Of a stretch of DNA of 64,000 nucleotides, positions 1-23,836 are shown piece by piece. The first letter of the stretch is position 1, and every line of letters starts with the position of its first letter. Where the stretch lies: the NCBI GenBank assembly GCA_021613335.1, contig JAJTWR010000113.1:3331524-3395523 (forward strand), given 5' to 3'. The notes beneath the pieces were generated by a model. It was not told the origin of the DNA. It ran no database searches and was given only the letters and a program-made list of their open reading frames with translations. Both the position numbers and the translations under genes were made by a program. The stretch comes from Whitmania pigra (lineage: Eukaryota > Annelida > Clitellata > Hirudinida > Haemopidae).

Positions 1-60
1 CACACGTCCTATGCAAATCTGTTGACTGTTGAATGTTGAATTCATGGCTACCATGCTTAC

Positions 61-8509
<8,449 letters not shown>

Positions 8510-9862
8510 TCAACCCGCGAATGAAAGAAACGCAAAACAAAGCTAACAGTAAATTTCGAAACTTTGCTTTTAGTCGCTAACTCCAAATACTTGAAGCATT
8601 TCAAATGTTTAAACTTATGGTGTTTCGAAAAGGCCAGTCTCGCAAATAATCTTAAGCCTACCTCGTCCAATGTACGATACAAGCAATATTTTGAATGAGT
8701 TAATATATGAGCATATGTGATCCGAATCTGGTAAGTTTTCCCACTACCTGAGTATCCCAACTAAGGCAAATTTGGCTAATATCATTATCTACGATTAAAA
8801 TTATTTAAATAAATTAAAAATTTGTTTCTTCAATTAAAGTGGTTTATCATATTTTTTATTAGTGTCATTGTACAACTATTAAAGTATTATAATTGGTTGC
8901 TGTATTGCTGTACATTATACTGTGTATAAGATCCATCTTTACGTTTACATTCCATTATAATTATATACCTATGGAGCACGGAAGAATTTAGGATGCCCGG
9001 ATACTAGAGCAAAGGTCGGCAATGGTAGAGAATTTCGCAAAATTTAGTAGTCTTTCCACATAACGTAACATAACGATTATTTGCAGCGGCTAATAACAAT
9101 CCATCCTTTAGTTTTAATTTCAAACATCCATATTTGCAAAGATTTATCTTAAATTAATAAAATCTATCCACATGGATGATTAAAGTAATTAAAGTGCTAA
9201 AGTAATTATTTTTTTAAGTTTCTCGAAGACTCCCTACCTAACTTAGAATCATGAACTCTAGTAGTTCTTTTTGTAACTTCGAAATACTATTGAGGCAAAT
9301 AAAAGACCTCCCCGATAAAATTTTGAAAACCCCAATGCTTATGTCCATGTTAATAATTTTTTCAATTGCGTCGGGCCATTGCAATTAATTTGTTTTGTCC
9401 AGCGAAGAGGGCTATATACATACATGCATTCCTTTAAAAAACTATAATAATTACCAATATTAGATATAAAAAAAATTATAGCAAATGCAGAAAACTAAAA
9501 TGTAGAAGATTCCGTTTCCAAGCACAAATTTTGCATAGTATTTATGAAATTAATGAATTTGCCTCAACTGCTTCTAAGCAATTTAAAAAATTGGCGTTCA
9601 AAGTCTGATAAATTTTGCAAAATATTTTGGCGCAGATTAATAATTCACTAATTTTAATTTTAGTATAATAACTATAAAATAACTGTAGCCACTACAGTTG
9701 ATTAGCTTTTATCAAAGTTCCGTCTAATTCAAGTATAAAAATATTATTCAATATATTTATTAAATAATTTTATATAAATTTTTTTTAAAGCAAAATATTA
9801 AAAATTATTTTCATGGGGCTCGATATTTAGATTGTAAGCTCACACACTGTCTATGTTTTGTA
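8510..9862. other. Intergenic region between KIF21 and RPL13A
   Basis: This is about 1.35 kb of AT-rich sequence with no recognised gene. It should contain the upstream regions of both flanking genes, which are divergently transcribed. On the minus strand at 8760-8700 a short open stretch reads GYSGSGKTYQI, which mimics a kinesin P-loop (see findings). Nothing else is supported. Confidence 0.6.
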
Positions 9863-9874
9863 CTTCCTTTTTTT
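9863..9874 (+). promoter_or_regulatory. Candidate 5' TOP motif of RPL13A
   Basis: An uninterrupted pyrimidine run beginning with C (CTTCCTTTTTTT) lies 15 bp before the first candidate ATG of RPL13A. Ribosomal-protein mRNAs of animals typically begin with such a 5' terminal oligopyrimidine tract. The transcription start is inferred, not seen. Confidence 0.4.
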
Positions 9875-9888
9875 AATTGTCGGTTAAG

Positions 9889-10820
9889 ATGAAGGTCTCC
9901 AGTAAGGTTCGTAGTGCTATTAACCAACCACGAGTTTCTTTTTTTACGTTAGATTTGCGCTGATGCTTCGTTGTATTATAAGTTTGTTGCGTTCACTATG
10001 AATTTCGGATTAAAACATTGGGATTAAAGTGTAACATTGCTTTCTTCAGCCTCTCGTCATTGATGGCAAGGGCCACCTTCTCGGAAGATTGGCTGCCACT
10101 ACAGCAAAGGCCTTGTTGCAAGGTAGGAATAAGATTGACGAGATTTGTTTTTGGCTCTTACGCAGCTTTGTTATTTTTAGGCCAAAAGATTGTTGTTGTG
10201 AGGTGTGAAGGAATTGAGATGTCCGGCAGCTTTTACAGGAAGAAGTGTTAGTAAGATCATTTGTCTTGTATATGTAACTAGGTGTTAAATTGGGATTTTG
10301 TTTCAGTGGAATACTTGGACTTCCTAAGGAAAAGGATGAATACCAACCCAAAGAGGGGTCCCTATCACTTCAGAGCTCCCAGAAAGATCTTTTGGAGGAC
10401 AGTTAGAGGCATGCTGCCCCACAAACTTCACAGGGGAAAGGAGGCACTCAACAGACTTCAGGCTTTTGAGGGTGTTCCTCCACCATATGACAAGCAGAAG
10501 AGGATGGTAGTTCCTTCTGCATTGAGAGTGATTAGACTCAAACCAAGGAGGAAGTTCTGTCAACTGAGCAGGCTTTCGTCTGAGGTTGGATGGAAATACC
10601 AAGGAGTCATCTCTACCCTGGAAAGGCGTAGGAAACTTAAGTCCACCATCTTCCACAAGAAGAGGGTTCAGGAAAGGGTAAGTTATAAAGTGCATTATAA
10701 AGTTGTAGCAGTTATTTGAAAGCCTTAATTTTTCAGAAATTGCTTGAACAAGCAAAGAAGAATGTTTCTGCCAAGGTGTCTGAGTACCAAAAGATAATTG
10801 AATCCTTTGGACACAATTAA
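9889..10820 (+). CDS. RPL13A: 60S ribosomal protein L13a (uL13)
   Basis: Structural protein of the large ribosomal subunit. Well-supported exons: 10050-10122 ([20 protein letters not shown]), 10181-10246, 10307-10677 and 10737-10820, ending ...IESFGHN with TAA. Hallmarks include [42 protein letters not shown] and EVGWKYQ. The total is about 199 residues, close to the usual about 203. The first exon is uncertain. The ATG at 9889 would give Met-Lys then splice at a weak GTCTCC donor into 10050, which keeps frame; the better-looking GTAAGG donor 7 bp later breaks frame. An AATAAA lies at 10843. The introns are too short to host the snoRNAs found in vertebrate RPL13A. Confidence 0.95.
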
Positions 10821-10842
10821 ACTGGATTGTCTTCCTTTCCTA

Positions 10843-10848
10843 AATAAA
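10843..10848 (+). terminator. Polyadenylation signal of RPL13A
   Basis: AATAAA 23 bp after the RPL13A stop codon, followed by a T-rich stretch. Confidence 0.7.
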
Positions 10849-11657
10849 ATTCTATTTAAACTGACTGAGCTTGTTGGTTTTACTTGGGGACAAAAAATGT
10901 GCTAGCTTTATCAAGTGTTGTTGGTCATTTTCGGCAGGAACCGTCGAAATTAATAGCTGAAGTTGCCATACGTTTTGCGGGTGCGCAAATTAAGGTTCGT
11001 GAACAGTTCGGAGTTTGGGGATGTAGTATTAGGCTGAGTCTTGGTGGTAGCTGGAGCGGCTTGTCCGTCTTTTTTGTAAATAAAGATCGTTAGGTCGCTG
11101 TTGCTCACCGGTCATATCATCCAACTTCGGTGAAGTCAAAATAGCCCCATCAAAACATCCACGTCAATGTATCTTTATAAAGAAATATTTATATGAGTTG
11201 GAAACATTAACCGATAACTGATTTTAAATTTGATTAAATGAAGTGAGTTTTGTGTTTTGATGGTGCTCTTATGACGTGTGCCCCCAACTTCCCGTTCGAA
11301 TTAATGATCAAAAATTGGGTTTGCGCGGTTCATAAGACAAGACTTCTAACACCACACTTGAGGAAATGAATTGCGTCGACTTACTATTTTATGAGAAATA
11401 TTTGAAGTCATTTAAATTTAGTGCTACGAATAATTTAATTGAAATATAAGTTAAAATCAATGGCAATTAAGCTGATTAACTTTGTATGTTATTTTGAAAT
11501 TAAGTATTTGTTAGCGCTTTTAACATATTTAAATCTAATGTCTCCAGCGTTACTTGGATCTTTTGATCTTTCCAAATTATTATTTATTTACAGGAGCATT
11601 TCGGTCGTCGCGGGGTTTTAATTATCAATTTCGTCGGTGGTCATCGTTCGGTGCGAC
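10849..11657. other. Intergenic region with a MITE; NDUFA7 upstream region
   Basis: No supported gene. It contains a MITE-like element (listed separately) and, from about 11580, the likely promoter and 5' UTR of NDUFA7. An open stretch at 10884-11093 has no recognisable family. Confidence 0.5.
11135..11290. mobile_element. MITE-like element, copy 1
   Basis: The core 11162-11276 matches 48982-49097 almost base for base (for example ATATTTATATGAGTTG, CGATAACTGATTT, AAATTTGATTAAATGA, TGTTTTGATGGTGCT). Outer ends are GTCAAAATAGCCCC on the left and a partly decayed TGACGTGTGCCCC on the right. There is no coding capacity. The shared core at two unrelated sites shows a dispersed non-autonomous element. 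Confidence 0.75.
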
Positions 11658-12678
11658 ATGTCTATCAAACCAAGAGACGTTACACCAATAATTTCTGCTT
11701 TGAGGAACTGGACGGGCCAGGTAATTACAAAATAATTAGTTGGGTTTTTTTTCTGAAGGTCAAATATTTTTCGGTGTTTTTTGTTTTTCCACACTTTACC
11801 TTATCACAACAAAACCTTTATCATTATCATTGATTTTAGAAATCCTCATTGGATATTTATGCTTTTTAAATTGCATAAAGTGGTTTAAGGAAATAAGAAT
11901 TATTTGTTATATTAATCACGTTAATCACAAATATTATATCTCAGAATGTGAATGCTACACTCAGCATTTTACACAAAGTTTTTAGAAGTAAGACTTATCC
12001 AATTAAGTTCTAAAACCCCAAGGTTGACTAACAACTAACTTTATGAATTCTTTCGACAAACGACAAGATTTTAATAGCTTGTTAAGGCAACACAAACATA
12101 TCAGATGCCATAAGTAATTTAACTTGTTACAGGGCCATTTAATTTTCCCATTTTTTGCCTCTGCATAAATACCATATTAAAAACAAATTTTGTTGATCTT
12201 TCAAGAGAAAGCTGGTTCTTATGCATAGATTTGAGGATTACATTTCTCCTAGGTTAGTAATTTTAGCATTCAATTTTCTTAAAGCAATAGATATGTTAGT
12301 GTTTTCCCTAAATTTCTTTAATGATTTTTAGAAACCAAGGTTCACACATAATAAATTATTGCTAATATTTGTAAAACAGGACTGCTCCACCTGCTAAACT
12401 ACCACCAGGCATCAACCATGCATTGTCAGAAAATCTATATCTCCATAGAGATGGGAGGAGATCTGCTAATCCACCTGTAGTATTATACAATTCAACCAAG
12501 CTTCTTGAGAGCAAGTTGGTTTATTTTCAATTTATGAGAACATAACAATCAAGTGTAGTAAATAATTTTTATTTAATTTTGTTTTGAAACTTTCAGAGAG
12601 GCAAAGGTGACAGACAAAAAAGTGCCAAAACCAGGATACGGTTATGATTGGGAAAGTGGTCTTCCAATTTACAAATAG
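11658..12678 (+). CDS. NDUFA7: NADH dehydrogenase (ubiquinone) 1 alpha subcomplex subunit 7
   Basis: Accessory subunit of mitochondrial complex I on the inner membrane. Four exons join in frame: 11658-11720 (MSIKPRDVTPIISALRNWTG), 12206-12252, 12380-12514 and 12597-12678 (TAG), giving 108 residues against about 113 in mammals. Family hallmarks are an N-terminal LRNW segment, RF/YEDYISPRT, then APPAKLPPGINHALSENLYL, HRDGRRSANPPVV and a C-terminal PGYGYDWESGLPIY. An AATAAA lies near 12763. The gene is convergent with the KIF27-like gene. The acceptor of exon 2 could be 2 bp later without changing much. Confidence 0.92.
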
Positions 12679-13623
12679 AGAGTGGATGAAACAATGTATT
12701 ATTTTATGTAGCTCATGGTCATTAAACCACTCAGATTATTAAACATTTAAATGAATTATTATTAATAAATTGAGAAATTGGTGCATTGTCACATTTTCTT
12801 CTGCTAGTTCATGTCTGTGACAAAATATTATTCCTAACAAGAGGTGTAAACCAATATTCTATGTGCTGTGAGCAGACAATCATGTTTTTATGGAGCCTCT
12901 AAGGAATCTGAAAGAGATACATTTCTAGGGGTTATTCTACTTTAAAGCATGATCTAAAAACTACCATTGAGAATTTCTTTAGACTCCTTATTTGCATCTT
13001 TTGAATTATTCAGTTGACTTCTGCTTTGCGTTAAATTCTTGCTTGATTGAACTTCACTGAGATTTTGACTTGGTTTTTTGCTGGCTGATTTCTGGCCTTA
13101 AATATAAAGGATCTCTCAATGTCCTTCATCAAAACATAATTAGAAGTAACCCACTTTGTATTTCTTGACAAGATATTGACAAGTCTTGGCATTCCATAAG
13201 TTTCAACTTTGCTTTATTTTTTAATTCCCTATACGTGCTCTTATAATAAAGCACTTCTTTCCCCAACTCGTAAATTCTTAACGTGAAAAGAAATTAATTT
13301 TATTAAGTTATTAAGACTTAGTCTTTTGGCACCATGAATATTTTAATGCGAAGGTGTTATAATCATCAAAAAAAAACATGTTTTATGTTTTACAAGCACC
13401 CTTCTTGACATTTGTACAAGAAAACCATGAAATACTAGTTTATGAGATACCAAAATCTATGAATAATCCCAAGGCATGCATTCATGCAACCACCAAAGGA
13501 ATCTTAGTTTTACAAAACAGAATCTCATTTTATTTTATAAAATTGTTAATCTTATTATTTTAATTCATGCTTCATACTAAATGCAAATTCTAATTATTTG
13601 ATGGTGCATGGTTTTAAAAAGAC
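12679..13623. other. 3' intergenic region between convergent NDUFA7 and KIF27-like genes
   Basis: About 0.9 kb, AT-rich, apparently the 3' UTRs and termination regions of the two convergent genes. No additional exon or repeat is supported. Confidence 0.5.
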
Positions 13624-16600
13624 CTACTTTTCTTTTAGCATTTGTTCAACATCCACAAAATTCCTTTGGGCATCTTTTAATCTTTCTTCGAAATCACAAT
13701 GCTGTCGTGCAATCTTTTTCTCATGATCAGAGTTCAGGCTTATGAGCTGAAGCTCGAGTTCCCGTATTAGAATATTTTGTTCATTTATGGAGATCTGTAA
13801 ATGCATTACTTACTAATATTACTTATCATTACATGATGGAAGCAATTTCTGGAAAATTTTATAAGCACCTTCATATGTTCATTTTTAATTGACAACTTCC
13901 TTTTTTCATGTTTCATTTCAATAACTTTTTTGAAGAATTTGAAAAACAGATACTTTATTTCCTCCTGGGAAAATAAGTTGATTTTCCTGTAAAAGAAAGA
14001 TTCATTCTTTAGGTTGGATTTCGATTTGTGCAAATCTTCTTGTTTGCAAGCGATTGTATCATTTCTGAATTTTATTGTTTCCTCAATAGCCTCAAGAGTT
14101 TCATCACATTCATTCAGTCTGTTTGATCAAAAATCATATCTTGTTATTTGTAATTATTAAAGGAACTTTAAAAATGATTACTCACAACTGAAGGTCTGTG
14201 GAATTGCCAAAATCTCCTTGCATTTCTCCATCTATTTCTTCCTTATTAGTTGCCACATCATTACCAATATTCATCTGTTTATAAAAAATGTGCATCAATT
14301 GAAATCCATTGAAATCCAAAAGTTTATCTAAGCTCTAACTCTAGGTTTTAATTTATGTTGGAGTTCAGATTTTAGTTTTTCAAATAACTCTTTCTCGTGA
14401 GTAAGTTTGTTTCGAGCAACAATGTCCTAAAATAATAAATGTCATTAAACATGAGAATCCATTAGAAAGACTTCATTACAAACTTCTTGAAGACTTTCAT
14501 GCAGTATTTTATCCTCCAGATGAGCTTTGATTTGCTCATTAATCCAATTGCTGCGAAACAAACTCATTCCAGAATAACATATAGACATATATAGAAGCAC
14601 ATAATTGTTAATTGAAAATTGATAATGAAATACCTTGAAGCAGTAGTGACATCTCTCATCTCTTCAGTTGTAATGCTTCTTAATTTGGCCGTTATTAATT
14701 TATCCTATAAATAAATAGGTTGCATGAGAAATAATTGAAGTTCATGGAAGCTAAGAGGAAATAATCACTTCTTGTCTTTGTGCTAAAGTTCTTGAGTGAC
14801 TGTTATTGGAATCAACGGAGCATTTAAACCGCTGAATACTACTGAAACAAAACTTTTGATTAAGAAAACGAAATAAATGCAAAGAATGTTTGAGTTATTA
14901 GTGTTACAATTCTTTTACAAGGTTGTGAGAGCACAATGCTTATGTTGGGGGTTAACCTTTTTGCCTCATCTAGTCTCTTTACTTCAATTAAGTCCAATTG
15001 ATTTTTATATTGTATTATTTCCTGTCTCAAAAGAATATTCTCATTTCCTAAGCATCTTATTTTTTCCTCATGCAGGTTTGTTTGATTGGATTCTTGTTTG
15101 TCTTTTATAAATTCTTCATTGTTAGTTCTGTTAATAAATTAATAAAGAGTCATTTGAAAATTTTTTTTATGTTGCATTCACAAAATTTAATCTAACCCCA
15201 ACATGTTTGACAGTTGCCTTTGGTCTGAAATATATGTGATGATTTACTTGTTATACCAAAAAAGGTTAAAACCTTCAGAAAAAATTTACTGACTTGGTAA
15301 TTGCTCCACATTTCTATCCTTTCTTAACTTGAATGTTTTCTTTCTCTTTAGTGATATGTCTTCTCTAAATCAAAACAGAGAATTGTAAAATTTGAGGTAA
15401 TTCAAAACGTATTTTATACATTATAATTTGTACTTTTGGAAATGACCACAATGAGATTCTCTGAAGGTGGAGACGTTATCAGTGTCCTCTAATTCAGAAT
15501 GCATATAGTCAGTTCTGAGTTTAAGAACATTCCCAATCTTCTGCACAGTCAGACACCCTGGGCTGGTGTGAATATTTCTGTCAGTTATCTGTTTCATGGA
15601 GTCAAAGACATTATGGAGTCAGTGGCATAACTTCAAGTGGCAGGTGGTGGTGCAAAAAAATCAAAATGTTCTAGAAATTTGTTGATTTTAACGTTTCATT
15701 TAGAAAATATAATACTCAAAAGTTTCATAAGATCAATGCAGAATATAAATAAATAAAAATTAAAATGTAAGCAAATTTATAATTTTTCGTTTTTTTATTC
15801 TGGGCCCACAATTGCAAGCCCATTGTTATGCCCAATGTATGAAGACTTTTAAATCAAGAATTTATGAATTAAAACACCGTGTATAGGTTCATTATCAAAT
15901 ACATATGCCTAGATACAAAATTAGAAGTTCTAACTATTCCTTGGAGCCTTCTTGCCCCGATCAACTGAGATGGTACAGATTTGGCTCGTCCTCTAGTTTG
16001 AACATGTCCTGATTCATTAATGCCAGTAATTATCTTCCAACAAAAATTCAAATGTTAACATTATAATCAAACAAGGGGAACTGCTCTATGTAGCGTAATT
16101 TTCTAATGTTCTAACAAATGGAATATATCAGCGATGTCATAAACTAGATATTAATTTCCAGATTGCTTTAAAAAACTCAAAAACTTCAAAGACATGGTAA
16201 TCCTCCAAATAACAACTTATAATTATATATTGGCCTTCACAAATCGATAGTGGCTTAAATTAACAAAATTTAATAAAATATACATAAGCTTAATCATTAC
16301 ATTTGAATCTTCTGTAACTAATTCGTTCTGTTTCCTCAAATCGTCGTTCAAGTCATCATTACTTGACTTCAAATTTAGACAAATATTTCCATTCTGAAGC
16401 TTTGTAATGTGATCTGTTAATTCTGCTATTTCCATAGCTTGTTTGGCAATTGTTTTATCTCTGAGCTCAAGTTCTCTTTCTTTCTGGTAAATGTAATTTC
16501 AAGTTTCATATTGATTATGCAACTAAACTATTCTCAACAGTAGAACTATTTGACCAAAAAGTTTATACAAAACGGAATTTATTTTAGTTCTAACATTCTT

Positions 16601-19199
16601 TAGTTCACTTTGGAGTTTTAATATGCTTTCACCAATGCAACAGTCTTGTATCTGCAGGTTGTTCCAATGTTTCAACTGCAATCGGGAATAAATCTAGAAA
16701 ATGCATTTTATAGAAAATAATAAATCTCAAACATCTTGCATAACTTCAATCCACTGGTTAAGATGGCCATCCAGGCTCTTAGACAGCAAAGCTTTATCTT
16801 GAATGGTCTTTATATGCTTAAAAGCTTCATTTGCCATATTGTAATATTTGGAACAATCATATTTAAGTCTAAAAATAAAAAAAAACATTCGTTTTTTGAT
16901 AACACCAAATGCATTAAATTAGTAATTAAAAGGTTGCAATCTTCAAATAATCAAAAATTAAAGTAAATCACCTCGACATTTCTTCCTGAAGTAGCTTATT
17001 AACTTCGCTTGTATCACACAAAATGGTTTTTTCTTTCTCTTGTCTCAAAGCTTCCTTTAATGTCTTGAGCAGAAAGATTCATAAAATTTTAATGAACAAG
17101 AAGAAAACAATAGCAGGAAGAGTCATGAACATACCTCTATTTCTGTTTTTAGATTCTCCACTTGCAGAACACAAGGGTTGTGATTAATTACTGGCTTGTT
17201 TTTTATATTTCGAGCCTGAAGCAGTCATAATATTATGGCAATCTCAATACAATATTCTCCACAATATCCACATTGAAGATAAGCAGGCATTTCTTTAATT
17301 AAATTAAATAAACATTTACCCTTTGGGCATATTTAAGGGAATTGAGAGTCTCATCATAATCAGGCACTGAAGGACTGACACAACAAATCATTAATGTCCG
17401 TGCATTGCCTCCCAATGAATCCTACATTCAATTATTTCAGTAGTCTTTGTTTTAATATTGCTTTCTGAAGTTTGATGTTCATAAAATAATATCAATCAGT
17501 AAATCACTATTATTGAACTTAAAATTAATCATCATTTAATTTATGCTCCAGGAATTTACTTTGAGAATCCTTGTTATTTTTGAATCCCTGTAGGGAATAT
17601 GCACCTTCTTTTTCTGATCACCCAAAGCACTGATAACATTGCCCAGAGCCAAAAGTCCAGTATTTATATGTATGGATTCTGTATCACATAATTGTTGAGC
17701 AAATTTTATCTAGGTAACATTGTAGTACTTGTAATTTGTACCAATAAATCTTTCTCCAACATTTCCAGTTCTGTTGGCTCTTTCAGAACCAGCGAGGTCA
17801 ACAAAATGAAATTTAGCACAAGTATATTCTGTTTCATTTTCTGATGAAAATGTTCAAATTCAAAAGATTAAGCAGAAATTTTTGAAAGTAAAATTAAATA
17901 AGAAACAAAATACCAATTCCATCGAAGTTCATAGCAATGTGTACTTGTTCTGAGAAAAATAGAGTTTAAATTGCAACATTTATTCAGCTTACTTATCCAG
18001 TACTAAATAACTTTTGACAAACAATAACAAATGTTGTAAGTGATAAGATCATAGCATTTTAACTACAGAATTGTTGAAAGTAATGAAAGTATTAACCTAT
18101 ATAGAGAGTGAAAATTGTGTGTGATCTGCTTGATTGATCATTCATTCGAGTTGCTCCAGTTCGTCGGTGCAGAGATCCCTTCCATAACATCTCCATTACT
18201 TCTTCCAAATTTGTGCACACCACTTGAGAGGATCCAACTATAACTGGAGAGGAAATAATAATGCCATATTTTTTACAAGAGGAATTAAGTACAAGCTCCA
18301 TACAGGTATTTCCTAATGGATCCTCTCTGATAGAAATATCTTTATGCTCCTCTGTATCCAGTAAGTCTATGAGCTCATCTTTATAAACCTCCAAAAATGA
18401 AACTCTTAATGTGCATCTTCTATCCTTTAAAGTCTATAAAGCAAGTTCAGATCGTTAAAACATATCATCACACATAGAAGTATGAGCACTTGATTACAAA
18501 GCAGGGATGTAATTTGGGGGGTGGGGCAAAAACTTTTGTCTAGAAACAAAAAAAAAAGTTTCCCCTGTTAAAAAGTTTATTTGGCTAAACAATAAATGGA
18601 CTTTGCTAACCTCAGCAATTTGAAATATTTCACTAATTGCTCTTGGAATAACACCTAGAGATTCAGAGGAACAATTAATTGAAGTTTGGCTGCCCATTGT
18701 GAACGTTTTCCCAGAACCCTTATTTAATAAGTGGCATTGATTAGCTTTACATTGATATACTTCTTTCAATGTGACAACTTACAGTTTGTCCATAAGCAAA
18801 CACAGTTGCATTGTATCCCTCAAAACAACTTTTAACTAAAGGCTTCACAGAGGTTTCATAAATTTCAATCTAAAAATAATTTATTAAATAATTCACAAGA
18901 AAATCACTTGATTAGTGTTGACAACCTGTGATGACTCTTCAGGAAAAACATTATCAAAAGTAAAGCAACGATCTTTTCCAAGCAATACTTCATTTGTTAG
19001 AGATTTTGCAATGACGCACACTCCATCTTGCTTTAACTTTTCTCTGTCCAGTTGAGGTCTCACCTAACATATAAGTACAATTTACTGAAAGTGTATATAA
19101 ACAGATTCTGCCACTACAAAGCAAAAATTTATTAGCTAATTTGGTGTCCAGTGAATGTTTCCTAACCCTAACAGCAACTTGTACATTAATTTCTTGCAT
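13624..19199 (-). CDS. KIF27: KIF27/KIF7-type kinesin (Costal-2 group, kinesin-4 family)
   Basis: Cilium/Hedgehog-associated kinesin. The start at 19199 gives [11 protein letters not shown]. Motor exons: 19199-19167, 19063-18926, 18869-18783, 18718-18611, 18433-18097, 17949-17914, 17840-17742, 17678-17560, 17421-17320, 17215-17135. Motifs: [13 protein letters not shown] (P-loop, about 84-95), [11 protein letters not shown] (switch I), [12 protein letters not shown] (switch II), [21 protein letters not shown] core, [13 protein letters not shown] neck. About a dozen further short exons between 17063 and 13806 encode coiled coil. Near the C-terminus the block [19 protein letters not shown] followed by [18 protein letters not shown] matches a stretch shared by KIF7 and KIF27, and the last exon ends ...DVEQMLKEK (stop 13624). 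In the family this protein acts at the ciliary tip or in motile-cilium assembly; which role applies here is not decidable. It shares a bidirectional promoter with MCM3. Confidence 0.87.
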
Positions 19200-19533
19200 A
19201 ACTTCCAAAGTCACACTGACAAAGTCACATAATTTGCTGATTAAAAATTGTTTATTATAATCCTTGGTTAATAAATAAATAATCAGAACCTAGCAAACGA
19301 CTAACAAATGCGTTTTACCAAATCTTGCTGGTGATCATGGTTGTTCAGGTAAACAATATAATAACTTTTTTTTTACTGTTTTTAAAATACTACAAATGTA
19401 AAATTTATTTATTTTAATTGTTATATTTATTTTTTTAATAATTTAAATTTTGATACAATTGTAAAATAAATTGCAAACTTTGGCATTAAGTCTATATAGC
19501 TAACATTTTGCGGGAAAATTGTAAACATAGGCT
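19200..19533. promoter_or_regulatory. Divergent promoter of KIF27-like gene and MCM3, with E2F-like site
   Basis: Only 334 bp separate the two start codons. GCGGGAAA at 19510-19517 is a perfect match to the reverse complement of the E2F core TTTCCCGC, 16 bp before the MCM3 ATG. E2F control of MCM genes is well established in animals. No TATA box is obvious. Confidence 0.6.

Positions 19534-23836
<4,303 letters not shown>

Noticed and set aside
10324..10755. 143-residue minus-strand ORF
   Set aside because: Antisense shadow of RPL13A exon 4.
17678..17720. Alternative KIF27 acceptor at about 17711 adding [10 protein letters not shown]
   Set aside because: Using the acceptor at 17679 gives [19 protein letters not shown], the conserved kinesin sequence.
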